Positions 10,174 to 21,913 of a DNA stretch of 64,000 nt are shown one piece after another (within the stretch, counting starts at the first letter, position 1; the number at the start of each line of letters is the position of its first letter). The position numbers and the translations under genes are program-made. The notes below the pieces were generated by a model. It was not told the origin of the DNA and made no database searches. It saw nothing but the letters and a program-made list of their open reading frames with translations. Source of the stretch: Anniella stebbinsi. Lineage: Eukaryota; Chordata; Lepidosauria; Squamata; Anniellidae. The DNA lies in NCBI GenBank assembly GCA_029215795.1, contig JARDYH010000003.1, positions 68,828,109 through 68,892,108 on the forward strand, written 5' to 3'.

Positions 10174-11837
10174 GAAGTCTCATTAAGCCATGGCAGCCTC
10201 ATTTACAGCAAACAATTCCCCTTTTATTTCTAGTTATTGGAAGAGAAATACAACCAAGCTGCCATGAATCAAAAGCCAAGGGCAGATCAAGCGTCATTTT
10301 GTAATGGCTCTTGGGGGGGAACCTGAACATATCAGCTAACCAGACAATCTCCAGTATCTCTTCGGCTTCAAAGGTCAGCTGGAGATATCCTGAAGACTTT
10401 ATAGTTGGTGGAAAGCACATGGTACCAGAAGGATCAGCGACCACAACCAAACGTTACAAGGCCAATTTCCACTCCACAAGCATTTGAGATGGTGGTAGAG
10501 GTCAGCTGCATCTCCTGGACTGGTCATGTGTTCGCATGATAAAATAACATGGCAGTCAGTTAATGACAGCTACATCAGACAGAGGGACAAGCAGTTCCTT
10601 ATGGTGTTTGGAACTAGTCCATAATACCTATGGTTATGTGAACTGCAGCTCTGCTTTATGAGCTTCGGTTAATATTATTCCTTCTTATTTAAAATCTGTT
10701 TTTTATTAAAAGGTACTTTGTAATAGTGCATAAGGATATACATTATCTTGATGTTTGTTGTTCTAGTATGTAACAAATCAAATCCTTCTTTTATCAAAGT
10801 TCTCTGCTTATTTCTGTTCTTAGACTTCTCTATAATATGTCAGTTTGGTGATTAATGGAGTTATCCAGATTACATCAGCACTGAAAGTGCATTAACACTT
10901 TCTGAATTACAGGCAATATGGACTTTTGCTGTAGTTAACAAGCATATCACCAACTCAGGGTGTTTTTTTTAGCAACAGAGACCTTGAAATAGATGGTGTC
11001 TAATAGCATATTCTGTCATCTAATATCTTTCTCCCAGTACCTATTTCCAAAAACTTTATATCACAGTACATGGACAAAAGATGTGGAAAAAATCAGTATG
11101 ATGAGAATAGCACCTCCAATAGGTGCCATTGAAACTGTGTAGTTGTTTTTTACACAGGTTTTCTCTCAACTAACACTGCTCAAGTTTTTAATAACACTGC
11201 ACATTCAGGCCCATTGTTCTTACAGAACAATCATCTCAGTGACTCTTTTCCATTTTCACATATAATTAGACTCTGAAATCTCTAAATCTGACAACAAAAA
11301 TCATTTCGCAACTAAATCTTTTGAATTAACAGATGTCATTAATGTTTCAAATGTCTCCCAAACTGAGGGACACTTACACCTCATTCATAGTGTTCCTTAT
11401 CATAAAATATTGAAATAGTGGGTGGCCTATTGCCACCCATTTTATTAAGAATGTCTTGAAGAGATAGAGGGTACCAATCCCCTATGAGTATTTGTACATA
11501 AATACAGATCATAATCATACCAAAAAGAGACATCTCCAAACAGATTGAGCAGTGAACTGTTAATTATAAAAATAGATGTACAGGGAGAAAGACCTAGACT
11601 CAAAAGATATTTAAACTTCTACCATATGGACAGTATAAGCTTCGGATTTATTTCTCCCAATACCATAAAAGACTATTGAATACACATTCCTTCTTTTTAA
11701 ATTACATTTAGCAGTTCAGTCAACAGAACACAGCTAAGTTCAAGCACATCAGGAAATCATGGTTGCATTCTTCTCTTCATTAATAAGGAAGCATCAACAC
11801 ATCGGTTACTCATTCTCAACCTTTCTTATCAGGAAGA
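10174..11837. other. AT-rich intergenic stretch, nothing recognised
   Basis: No coding exon, RNA gene or repeat family that I recognise. The only open frames are short and unlike known proteins. Confidence 0.5.
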
Positions 11838-12024
11838 ACATAGGAAGCTGCATTATACTGAGTCACACCATTGATCCATTGAGCCCAGTATGGTCGACAC
11901 TGACTGTCAGTGGCTCTCCAGGGTTTCGCGTAGGATTCCTTCCTAGAACTACTTGAAGACACCAGGAATTGAACCTGGGATCTTCTGCATGCAAAGCAGG
12001 TGCTCTACACTGAGGCTTAGCTCA
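11838..12024 (-). mobile_element. tRNA-Ala-like SINE
   Basis: On the minus strand the head reads GAGCACCTGCTTTGCATGCA followed by the B-box GGTTCAATTCCTGG. This resembles a tRNA-Ala with a TGC anticodon. The body contains GACTGTCAGTGGCTCTCCAG, and the far end reads CATAGGAAGCTGCATTATAC. It is a retroposed pol III element, not a tRNA gene. Related copies are at 19345-19460 and 56866-57045. Confidence 0.8.
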
Positions 12025-13090
12025 CCTCATTAGTTCCTCCTTCCCCCTACACCACCCAAAAACTACTCTGGAAGGTTGAGGAATCCTCCAGAACACCTTG
12101 GGATGTGGCATGGGGGACTGCAAGGAGAAGAGGGCATGAGCAAAATATCACCTCTCTCCACTTGCTTCTGTGGCTGTCTCTGTTGGATCCAAGCTCTTTG
12201 TGTTTCTGGAAGGGAATTTTTGGATCTAACCCAATGACAAGCAACTTGCGGATCATACTTCCTTAAAAGCACCAGCAGACCAAAAGTTTCTATGGTAGCT
12301 CATTGCTTCACCCCTTCCTGGTTCTCAGCTGGGCTTCAATTTGGACACCTGCCTGCATTGGCATCCCCCTTCTTTTGAGTTGTACTGTAGGAAGAGAAGC
12401 CTTGTGCATTTACTTGGGTGTTTCATCATCCCTTCTCGGTTTCTCATATCAACAACTCTGCTCTGGGAGACCCATAGGGGGCACATGTGGGGCAGGCAGC
12501 TGGGCAGATCATATGGGGGGTGTCTTTTAGTGTTGCTGATGAGATGTCATTAGGAGTGGCAAGGCCTAGCTGTTCCATAAGAGAAGTGGGTTTTTCAGGG
12601 TCTCTGGGTGTGCTGTGGGTCACCAAGGGATCTTGCTCCACCTCAGAAGTCTCCTTCAACTCAAGGTCAATCAGGTGGGCTCCTGACAAAGGCTACTTGT
12701 AGTGAAGGGCTGCAGAGATGAAAACTTATGTCTTAATTCAGTACAATACACTGGATATAATTGCAGTTGAGTCCCCAACAAATTTCATTTCATTTTGTAT
12801 TTTCTATAAAGCAAATATGTATTCTATCAAATGCAAACATGTTTGACTAGGCATAGCATATAGGAACCAAGCAATGGTTTCAGTTTGTTCTGCGTATCAG
12901 TAAAGGGTCTAATTCTTTCACAATGCTATCAAACCATTTTTTTCATCAGTCATCAGCTCGAAGGGTGTTTTCCCAGATTATAACACCATGGTCTGCTTAT
13001 CTTTATACTTATCTTGCCATAATTATTTCATTCTCCCTCCCATTCAGCAAGGATTTGTACCTTGATTTCTTGTCAATACAGGTAGCTGAC
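12025..13090. other. Intergenic stretch upstream of the forkhead gene
   Basis: No repeat or exon identified. This should contain the distal regulatory sequence of the forkhead gene, but no specific element can be supported. Confidence 0.4.
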
Positions 13091-13099
13091 TTAACTCAG

Positions 13100-13108
13100 T
13101 ATAAAAAG
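13100..13108 (+). promoter_or_regulatory. TATA box of the forkhead gene
   Basis: TATAAAAAG lies 164 bp before the ATG, which would place transcription start near 13130 and give a 5' UTR of about 130 nt. There is no CpG island here, so this looks like a tissue-restricted TATA promoter. The start itself is inferred. Confidence 0.55.
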
Positions 13109-13263
13109 AGAGATCAGAGAACCAGTCACAGCAGCACATTTATTCAGGTTGTACCCACTTCATTTATTTTGGTGCCATGCATCTGTGTTAAACAAATACT
13201 TTCACCAAGAAACTGCTCATAAAATACTGACAAACCTGAGCAGTAAACCGTGATGCAGCTGCA

Positions 13264-14175
13264 ATGACTGGCAACCCTGAGACCAGTGAAGGATTTCCAA
13301 ACACCTGTGAAACATATAAAGGAAATGTGAAACCATCTAATGGAATGTCTCTCAAAACAGCTGGCTCTATCCTATATTCTGACAGAAGTCTATCTAAAAG
13401 GATGCCTGAAGAAAAGCCACCATTATCTTATGTTGCTTTGATAGCAAAGGCAATTCTCTCCTCGCCTACAAAGAAGCTCAACTTAGCTGCTATTTACAGA
13501 TACATTGAAGAAAATTTCCCATTTTATAGGAAGAAAGGTCAAAGTTGGAGGAACAGTATCAGGCACAATCTATCACGGAATGATTGTTTTATCAAAGTGG
13601 GAAAGTGTGAAGATGGCAAAGGAAATTACTGGAGCATCCACCCGACAAACGTAAATGATTTTGTGCACAGTGACTTTCGGCAACACCGCAGGTCACACAA
13701 ACGAGGACACCAAAAGGAATATAAGCCATGTCTCTACATGACATACCTTGCACCATGGGGAAACTGCTCATCTTTAACTTTCTCTTCACTTTATCAAGTG
13801 AATTCCTACTTTTCGGATCCTTTGTGGCAAATGCTGTATGCCAAGGGTCAATATTTTGTAAATGCTTACCAAAGGTGGGAAGCTCATTTTGGCTTTTCTC
13901 ACAGAAAGTTTTCATCTCTGATTCAATTTGATAAAGCAAAGTGGAACCCCATGGACTGGGTTTATGGAGTACACTCTGCTTCAACTGTACAGCAGAATAT
14001 TTTCCTGAATGTTCCACAGACATTCCCTGCTTCTCTTTCTTTCTCTTCTTTCAACCAGCAGAACAGGGAAGCAGTCAGCTATATCTGTGAGAACCTGAAA
14101 GGATGCCATTTGTACCTGGACTGGACCAACTCAGCTGGTCATTATACTCCTGAGGATCAGTGTATTAAGGAATGA
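13264..14175 (+). CDS. FOXQ2: Forkhead-box transcription factor, FOXQ2-like, single exon
   Basis: Complete 303-codon reading frame. The ATG has G at -3 and no upstream in-frame alternative with family similarity. Residues 51-145 are a forkhead (winged-helix) DNA-binding domain: KPPLSYVALIAKAI opens it, SWRNSIRHNLSRNDCFIK is recognition helix 3, and GKCEDGKGNYWSIHP is wing 1. The short wing 1 without a PR...PGKG insertion, the non-Tyr residue in PPLSY and the DFR-HRR basic end point to FOXQ2 rather than FOXB, E, I or P. The 50-residue N-terminus is poorly conserved; SILYS (35-39) is at best a weak EH1-like motif. The C-terminal 158 residues are rich in aromatic residues and have no known domain. 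Unusual residues are Arg in HNLSRN (usually Leu or Phe) and Lys in ALIAKAI (usually Met). It would act in the nucleus as a sequence-specific regulator. The forkhead identity is certain; the subfamily is inferred. Confidence 0.85.
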   Translation: MTGNPETSEGFPNTCETYKGNVKPSNGMSLKTAGSILYSDRSLSKRMPEEKPPLSYVALIAKAILSSPTKKLNLAAIYRYIEENFPFYRKKGQSWRNSIRHNLSRNDCFIKVGKCEDGKGNYWSIHPTNVNDFVHSDFRQHRRSHKRGHQKEYKPCLYMTYLAPWGNCSSLTFSSLYQVNSYFSDPLWQMLYAKGQYFVNAYQRWEAHFGFSHRKFSSLIQFDKAKWNPMDWVYGVHSASTVQQNIFLNVPQTFPASLSFSSFNQQNREAVSYICENLKGCHLYLDWTNSAGHYTPEDQCIKE

Positions 14176-14591
14176 AGAAGATGCCCTATAGGTATATACT
14201 ATAAAAGACAGTGCCATAATATTGGGACTCCATTGGAAGTGAGTCCCATTGATTTTAATGGAAAAGTCTTTCAAGTGGAGGTTGCTAAGGGTCAGGGTCA
14301 GGTGAGACTTCTGCAAACCAGTAATGCAATGCCTTTTGTTGTCACAGTCTTCCTGTGTAACTTTTGATATTTTACAGAGACAATATTATTCTAATATTCC
14401 TAAAGCACAATTGCAAATGATAGTGAGACAATACATTGCTGCATATAAATCACATACCATTTTGTCTGAGTGTTGCATTCAGGAATTGTTTAGAAAATCT
14501 CAAATAATTATCTTTAACAATAATGATCCCAAGTAGCTATTCTTTTGAAAAGCTTTAGATGGCTAATGCTGTATAGCCTTCATTGTATAAG

Positions 14592-14597
14592 AATAAA
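14592..14597 (+). other. Candidate polyadenylation signal of the forkhead gene
   Basis: AATAAA about 417 nt after the TGA stop, in AT-rich sequence. It is the first canonical hexamer I noticed downstream. Inferred. Confidence 0.4.
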
Positions 14598-14936
14598 TTA
14601 GCTGTTATTGAGTTTTTAAAATTGCATGATTACTGCTGTTATAATTTGAACAGATAAGATGACACTCAACACTTTCTAATGCCCTGGCCAATGCAAACTT
14701 CATTGCATTGTTTGCATTTACTAACAAGAAACTATTCATTCTAATGGGATTAGGGAAATTTCATGTATCCTGCTTTAACAGGGAGAAACCATAAGTATTT
14801 GTTCTTATGCCATTTAGTGAATGTATTCTTTAAGAATATTAATGTGGAACTACATGATGTTAGCTCTACCATATTATGTCATCAGAAAAGTGCCATTCTT
14901 TTCTAGAAATCATTATTGCCTCTACAAATATATGAG

Positions 14937-15030
14937 GCTGCATTCCTAAACACGCTTACCAGGTAGTAAATTCCATTAAACTCAGCGGTTCTTACTTCTG
15001 AGTCAAACACACTTAGGATTGAACTGCACA
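14937..15030. repeat. Dispersed short self-complementary repeat (AAGTCCCATTGA type)
   Basis: Diverged copy: GCTGCATTCCTAAAC, TTCCATTAAACTCAGCGG, TTACTTCTGAGT, CACTTAGGATTGAACTGCAC. Same order of motifs as at 9322-9417. Confidence 0.6.
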
Positions 15031-15077
15031 ATCCAGACAAAGTTTAGGCAGTTTGAAAACACAGCTCAGTACATAAT

Positions 15078-15290
15078 GGCTGAATTCTGACAACCCGATA
15101 GTCAGTGGTGGGGTAATAATCAACTTTACAGTTGTTCATCTATTACCACACAACATGGTAATAAATAATCAACCGTTGCGTGGATTAGGATCAGCGCTGA
15201 GTTGACTATGGCAGCATTCGGATGACACGATAGTCAATTGACAATTGTTTCCCCCCACCCAGTTGCTTATTGTGTTGTCCAAATTCAGCC
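15078..15290. mobile_element. GGCTGAATTCGGAC-ended MITE, copy 1
   Basis: 213 bp, from GGCTGAATTCTGACAAC to TGTTGTCCAAATTCAGCC. An internal third motif (GCATTCGGATGACACGATAG, about 15212-15231) repeats the terminal sequence. There is no coding capacity, and no flanking duplication is visible for this copy. It lies in opposite orientation to copy 2, about 240 bp away. Confidence 0.8.
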
Positions 15291-15532
15291 AGAGCCTACA
15301 GAGTGAAATCATACTTGAGCTTGCCTAATTTTCTCTGAATTCTACCTTCAATGCAATAGCTGTGCTAGTCTCCCATTGATAACTATGCAATGGTACTGTA
15401 CTCTAAAATATTGTTTTAAGCATGCAATATTCTTTGTGAAAAGTTTTTACATATTAATTGCATTATGGGTTTTTGTTGTAGTAACTTACCTCAGATCACA
15501 CAAAGAAACAAAGAAACACACTGGCTCAATTC

Positions 15533-15737
15533 GGACGACACAGTAAGCAACTGGGGTGGGGGAAACAATCGTCAGTTGTTTTGACTATTGTGTCATCCTA
15601 ATGCTGCCATAGTCAACTCAGCGCTGATCCTCATCCACACCACAGTTGATTATTTATTACCATGTTGAGTGGGGAGTACCCCCTAGGGTTAGGATTAGTC
15701 AACCCACCATTGACTATTGTGTCGTCCGAATTGAGCC
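15533..15737. mobile_element. GGCTGAATTCGGAC-ended MITE, copy 2
   Basis: 205 bp, from GGCTCAATTCGGACGACAC to GTGTCGTCCGAATTGAGCC (near-perfect inverted ends), with ACT on both sides (15530-15532 and 15738-15740). The interior includes CTAGGGTTAGGATTAG, which in copy 5 is expanded into a telomere-like tract. Confidence 0.85.
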
Positions 15738-15815
15738 ACTGTCAACTAAGTGTTAAGCGAGTAAAAGACAGAGAATATAAAGAAAAGATTGGTTCAACTT
15801 TATTTTAGAAGGCAC

Positions 15816-15851
15816 GTGTGTGTGTGTTTGAGAGAGAGAGAGAGAGAGAGA
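15816..15851. repeat. Compound (GT)n-(GA)n microsatellite
   Basis: Six GT units, then TTGA and about eleven GA units. Same compound type as at 5781 and 62648. Confidence 0.9.
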
Positions 15852-16109
15852 TCATTTTTCATTCAAATTTCTTTATATGAAAAGCTTTTTACATTTTGAT
15901 ACTCATACATATGACTAAGGCTTGTCACATATATCAGAGACCGTTGTATCTATTTCTTGTATCCCAAATCCTGTGTGGTCATTCATGCATACATCATACT
16001 CTATGCATACCATGAAGACACCAGAACATAAAGCAAAAGAGATGTCTAATGTCAAGCTCATTACAGTTATACAAACAGTTACAATACTTGGGGATTTTCG
16101 GTCTAGGAA

Positions 16110-16540
16110 AAAGGCAAGTAAAGGGGGAAACTATGGAGAAGTAAATAGAGGCAAGCATTTCTCCCTGTATCATAATATTAAACCCAGAGGTCATGTAATG
16201 GAGATGAATGGTTGAACAGAAGGATGTACTTTTTCACACAGGGCATATTTAAATGATGGAATTTGCTTTGTTGTGATGTGATGCTGGCCACCAGTTAGGA
16301 TGGCTTTAAAAGGGGATCAGACAAATTTGTGGGACATAAGGTCAGTTATGAAGGCTATATACTACCTCCATGAGCAGAGGCAGCATGCCTCTGAATACCA
16401 GTCACTGGAGAACAACAGTGAGAGATGACTATTGTCTTAATGTCTTATTTGTGGACTTCCCAGATATATCTGGATGGCCATTGTGGGAAACAGGATGCTG
16501 GACTAGATAGGCCTTTGGACTGATCCAACAGGGCTGTGCT
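16110..16540 (+). mobile_element. CR1-type LINE 3' end
   Basis: Typical CR1 3' terminal sequence in decayed form: CACACAGGGCATATTTAAATGATGGAATTTGC, then GGATGGCTTTAAAAGGGGAT, GTCAGTTATGAAGGCTAT, and finally GGAAACAGGATGCTGGACTA with ATCCAACAGGGCTGT. 5'-truncated, as is usual for retroposed LINEs. No intact frame. Confidence 0.75.
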
Positions 16541-19344
16541 ATCCTTAGTCAGGGCTACAGCCAGGTGGAGTTGCCAAATTTCAGGGAACTTCAAAAAATT
16601 AATGGAACACCAGTAATATTCCTGTAACCAACAGTAACTTCTATGACCCATTGCTACACCCACGTTATGTTATGTATATGTTTGTTTGTTTTTAAAGCAG
16701 AAATGGTCTGTTCTAAAAACAAGATCTCATTCTTCAAATGGAAGCTGCCCTATCACAAAGTTAAAAGCCCATTTTGGGGACAAGATCTTGCTGTAAATGG
16801 TGCAGTGCATGCTCTGGCTCTGCTCTGGTTGTGGCTCCAGTGACAGTACTGTACAGTTAGCATACAATTGACAGTGCAGTGTCTGTGCTTGAAATGCCCC
16901 CTTAAAAGTAGATGTTGGATGTAAGAATTTTACTTCTGATGTGATGAAATATTAGACGTGTTACTGGAAAAATAAAGATTTTGCTTACACTGATATCCTC
17001 TTAGATGTAAAAGTCTTATGTGTAGATAGAGGGTTAAATCCAGTGTTATAATAGTGGATATCCACTAGTTCAATGGAAGCTGCTTCCTCTCTCCTCCCTT
17101 CTGCAGCCTATTGCATCATCTGAAAACCTGCTCCAGAGAGCTTCCAAGACCTCCAGAAAAGATTTCGAAGGAACATGGTGGGCAGAGGATTCTCCCCCTT
17201 TTCGCTTCTGCTGTCAGTAGCTGTTATACTACTGGATGCATGCATCCCACAGTTACCATTAATGAAAATATAACTTATACTAGGAAAGCACAATGTTTGA
17301 GAGACTTCTTTTCACATTACTATTTATTTGCATCCCCCACCTTGAAAACCTGAATTGTAGAATATCATTCTGCATCTGGATACAAACCTCAAGTATAATG
17401 TCTCAGGGTTGAAGGCAAATGTCACATTGCGTTTGCATTTTGCATCCCCCCACCTTAAAAAATGGACATAAGGGCTGGGCTCATGGCTAAACTTCAAATG
17501 CAGAATTGTGTCTTGAATGTGTGTGCCCATTTTGTCTTGAATGTGTACGCACAGTTTGTAATTTTCTAATATCTCAGGGTACGTTCAGATGGAGGGATCC
17601 TAGCAGTAACCAATCGGAAGGTGTTGTGCAACTATTCTGTCTGATCTTCCTTAGTGAATTTTCCAAGATAAGAAAAATAAACAAACAGAAAAGTAGTGGG
17701 AAAATGACATCATCTGGATCTCCCATACAATTCTGTGAATGAAGCAGGGTGATGGTGCAATAAAAAGCTCAGTCGGGAAGCACCATTTATATTTAATGGA
17801 GTTATCATGTGACGAACAGAATGCAAAAGGCCTTATTTTTCTTTGCCAATAAAATCTATTTGCTATGAAAATGGAGAAATTGTATTTTATTTTGTCACCT
17901 TGAATACATGCAGAAAACTGTGTGTGGGGGGGGGGGGGGGGACCAACCTACCAATATTTTGATTCAAGTATGTATCTCTTCTTGCTCATAAACAAGACAG
18001 GAGATATCCCCTCTCTTTTTTTTCTGCACAGCTACTTCTGGAGTTCACAGATTAAATGCCAAGTGGCTGACATAAATAGCTTGGGCTGAAGTCATGTTGA
18101 TTCCTATAAATAAGCCCTGCCACTCACTCAGCTCTTCTTACGCTTGCAGCCTGATCCTAAACACATTACTTGGAAGTAAAGATTGGTCTATATATTCAGA
18201 AAAAGCAGACAGTTGAGTCTTCCTATAACTGTAATACATCATCATTTAAAATGGGAAATCATATGACTGAACACTCCCCCATGCAAATTTACATTCTACC
18301 TAAGAAAAAGTTTTCATCAGATTCCCCTTCCACCTACAACCCAAAGTCCCACTTCCCACGCTGTTCCAGAAGGTCCCCCCAGTCCTACAGAGCAGCTTTG
18401 CGGGAGGCACAGGCGGTTGCAGGGGAAGGAGATGGGGGGGGGGGAATCACCTGTCCCACCCATTTACTCCCAACAGGAGTGACCTGTGAGTAGGTGAATC
18501 CAACCCAATGTATTTCAGGAGTGAGTACACATTGAAAGTGTTAATGAAGTAGCTCAAACATTTTGAAATGATACACCTGATCAATCACATAATCAGTGTG
18601 AACAAACATTTGTTTGATTGTTAAATTTATATCCTGCCTTTCTTTTTAGACACATGGCTAGTCAAAAGAGGGGGAAGAGAAACCATGAGGCTAGAAGGTG
18701 GGACGGAGGGGGAATAGAAAGGCAAAGGGGTAGCGGGATGAGAAAGAATGAGTGTAGAAGCTAGGAGACGGGATAAATAGTGAGATAGAGAGGTGGGGAA
18801 CAGGAAGAACGAGGCTAGAGACTCAGAGCCAGGTTTTCCAGCCATCTGGATACTGGAAACCACCCCCCTTCCTGGGCTTCCATCCTGGACTGCCCCCCCC
18901 CATTCAACGCCAGAGCGAGGTCACACAGTGGAACAGCCGTGGTGGCCTTGCTCTGAAGAAAAATGTCAGGGTAGAAAGTCCAAAAAGGTTGACTTTTTAT
19001 AGAGCAGCTTCAGGAAATAACCGATGCAGCACTGATTCGCAGCCACTGTGGGGCAAAGAGGACATTTAGACACCCCCAGAGAGAAGTTGGCTAAGGACAG
19101 GGAAGGGAGAGAAATAGCAAGGAGAGAGGCTGCATGGAGAGAAACAACAAGGCTATGTATAATTGCTAGAAAGTTGTATTTTCATAAATAGGCATTTCAT
19201 GTGTATTCATTGCTCTATATGTATGTATAATAAGAAAATGGGGACGTTAAATAGCTTTTGGACTGTGTTGGGAATCTCTTTGTGGGTGCCATTGGCCTTT
19301 GGTCTAAGAGTAGGACACACACACCCAGCTTTCCAAGATCTCAG
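16541..19344. other. Intergenic stretch, little recognised
   Basis: Contains a G15 run near 17927-17941, a partial copy of the AAGTCCCATTGA-type repeat near 18148-18182 (CTGATCCTAAACACATTACT), a possible LINE tail near 18605-18650 and a purine-rich block at 18660-18830. No exon or RNA gene seen. Confidence 0.5.
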
Positions 19345-19460
19345 GCAGGCGTCTTTCCAATCATCTCCTTCCTGATCTTTTTTGTGAATGTCAGAGGTTG
19401 AACCTAGGATCTTCTGCCTGCAAAGCATGTCATCTCTCACTGAGCTGTGATTCCTGCCCA
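19345..19460 (-). mobile_element. tRNA-Ala-like SINE, head fragment
   Basis: On the minus strand it reads GCTCAGTGAGAGATGACATG, then TGCAGGCAGAAGATCCTAGG with a GGTTCAACC-type B box. Same family as 11838-12024, but truncated and more diverged. Confidence 0.6.
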
Positions 19461-20704
19461 TTTATCTGGATGAAGTGTATTCAGTTACATCATTCAAACA
19501 AGTTATTGGCTTTGTGGCCATTGACAGACCTTGAAGGACAAGGTGCACTCAAAAACCTATCATTGTGTGGTTAATAATCCTGTCTTATATGTAGTAGCAA
19601 CATATCAGAATGCAGTAGTTTCAAAGAGGATATCAGTGCCCCTGGAATTAATGGCTAAGGTATTTTATTCCTTCATCTCTTCACTTGATATTGGAAGTGT
19701 GAGATAATTATCCTATAGCATCTCTGTGGATGAAGAGACTATGATGCAGGTAAATCCTTATGGCCTTTGATACAAATAAAGAACAAGAATTAACAAGAGC
19801 ACTAATTCTTCAGAAAGACCCAAAATATAATGTTGGAAAGGATATACAAGCACTTATAAATGATGCATACATCTCTCACTGTTGTATACTGGGGAAAGCA
19901 CTGTACAAGACATCCGGATCTCAGTTCTGAAATGCAATGCAATAAATTATGTGGCACGCATCGCAAATCACAATCAATCAGGACCGAAATGTTGTTATGC
20001 TTGAAAGCTTTACTAGGACTCGTTAAGCTATGCTTCTTCAGTGGAAGATCTTGCTTTTTTCCCTTCTTTTTTAATTGTGATGTAACTTCACTTTCCAAAA
20101 TGTAGCAAGAAATAGCAGATGTTTTACTGACTGATAATTACTCCATAAATTAGAATCAAATAATAGCTTTTAAACAATTAGAATAATCATAGTAATTTTA
20201 AGGGTGGTGGAACAAGAATATTAGCATCAAGTTTTTGAAATTACACAAACCTGAAATTAATATGTGAGTAATCTTCACCATTAATCAAGAAATAAATCCA
20301 TCTTACTACTGGATTTTCTTTGAGCAGCTAATAACTTCCATCACACTTCCTTAAGCCTACAAGCCAAATATAGATAGTAGCACGATGGATTTTACTTGTC
20401 TGAAAGTGACAATTTCCTTCAGAATATCACCAGAACATGTGGCTAATACAGTATCGGGGTGTTGTTGTTTTTAAGTTAAATGAATGTATCATGAAAACAA
20501 TTCAGCAAGCTGCATGATGAGTCCTATGAGCATCGAAATGAATTGATAGATAATATTAAGTATTTAAGTCAAGACATTTAAAAGTAACTGAAAAGCAAAA
20601 ATAATATGCAACACATATTTTCTTTGATTTAAATGCAAATTATGATACAACAAAAATGATCAAGGGGCTAGAGTAAGCATCAGTTATAACGTTTAGGCCT
20701 TTTT
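19461..20704. other. Intergenic stretch, nothing recognised
   Basis: AT-rich, without a recognisable exon, RNA gene or repeat family. Confidence 0.45.
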
Positions 20705-21050
20705 AATTTAGGAAAAAAGGTGAGTAAAGCTGAACATTATAGAGTTTTCTATAATTATGCATGGTGTGGAGGAAGTGGATAGAGAAAATGTTTTGACCCT
20801 CTCTCATAATCCTAGAACCTAGAGTCATCCAATGAAGTGGAATCTGGGGAGATTCAGATGAACAAGAGGAAATGCTTCTTCATAAAACACATAGATAAAT
20901 AAGGAGTGGAAATGACCCCCACCCCCAATTTAGCTTTCAAAGGGGATTAAACAAATCCCAGAGGATAAGGCTATCAATGGATAATAGCCATGAAGGCTAT
21001 ACATACTATGTCCAGGATCAAAAGCAGCAAGTCTCTAAACACCAGGGCTA
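20705..21050 (+). mobile_element. CR1-type LINE 3' end
   Basis: Same class as 16110-16540: GTGGAGGAAGTGGATAGAGA, TTCTTCATAAAACACATAGA, AAGGGGATTAAACAAATCCC, AATGGATAATAGCCATGAAG and AAGCAGCAAGTCTCTAAACA. 5'-truncated and decayed. Confidence 0.7.
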
Positions 21051-21487
21051 AACTGAACATTCTGCTAATTATGCATAGCAGAGGAGTTTCACCAGTTTCA
21101 CTTCTGTTCTAACCAGCACTTTTGAGCAGGGTTTTTTAAAGCAGGGAAAATGTGGCATTTAATTGTGAAAGCGAAAGAAGGCACAATTTCCTCTTGTGTA
21201 TTTGTGCTATTCCACTATACCACAATGACACCTAGAGGTTATGTAGTAGAAAAGCAGGAAAGGAAACATGTAGCGCTCAGATCCCAACTCTGCAATGAAA
21301 CCGAAACTAGATACAGCATATTATGTCTCATTTACAATAACTGTTTTTGGATTTTCTTTACTTAATAAGCTAAAATGGAATTTAATCTATATGGTGAAAA
21401 TGTTATATACTTCCAAAGGACCACACAAGGCTTTGGCAGCTGGCCTGGCAGTCACATGTATTCACACAAATGTATGTTCACACATGT

Positions 21488-21496
<9 letters not shown>

Positions 21497-21570
<74 letters not shown>
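21497..21570. repeat. Compound (CA)n-(TA)n-(GA)n microsatellite
   Basis: About thirteen CA units, a short TATATATA bridge and about twenty GA units. Open frames across it are artefacts of the repeat. Confidence 0.95.
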
Positions 21571-21573
<3 letters not shown>

Positions 21574-21913
21574 GCAGACACAAAAACAAATACAAAGACA
21601 CAAATGCACAATCCCTGGGATGGGGTGTGTGACTCCAACAGGTATCACTTTTCCATGCCACCATTAGCAGCGTCGAAGCAATAATGGCTGCTGTGGGGAC
21701 ATGGGAGGCAAAGGGGAAAGTTTAACCTTCCTCCCATTCCTGGTAATCCTAACAAGCATCACTGCTTTACGGAGAGTAATTCGGTGGTGATGGGTCTGTA
21801 TGCGCATTGTGCACTCCTAATTTAGAGCATAGATCTAACAAAACCCATACTGTTACAGACAATGTACAATATGCCAAAATCTATGCCATCATTGATCCTT
21901 AAAACAATCCACT

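Noticed and set aside
11838..12024. tRNA-Ala gene
   Set aside because: The head resembles tRNA-Ala, but the stems do not pair as a cloverleaf and it is joined to a conserved non-tRNA body shared with other copies, so it is a SINE.
12923..13222. 99-codon open frame upstream of the forkhead gene
   Set aside because: It spans the TATA box, has no domain, and uses a different frame from the forkhead protein.
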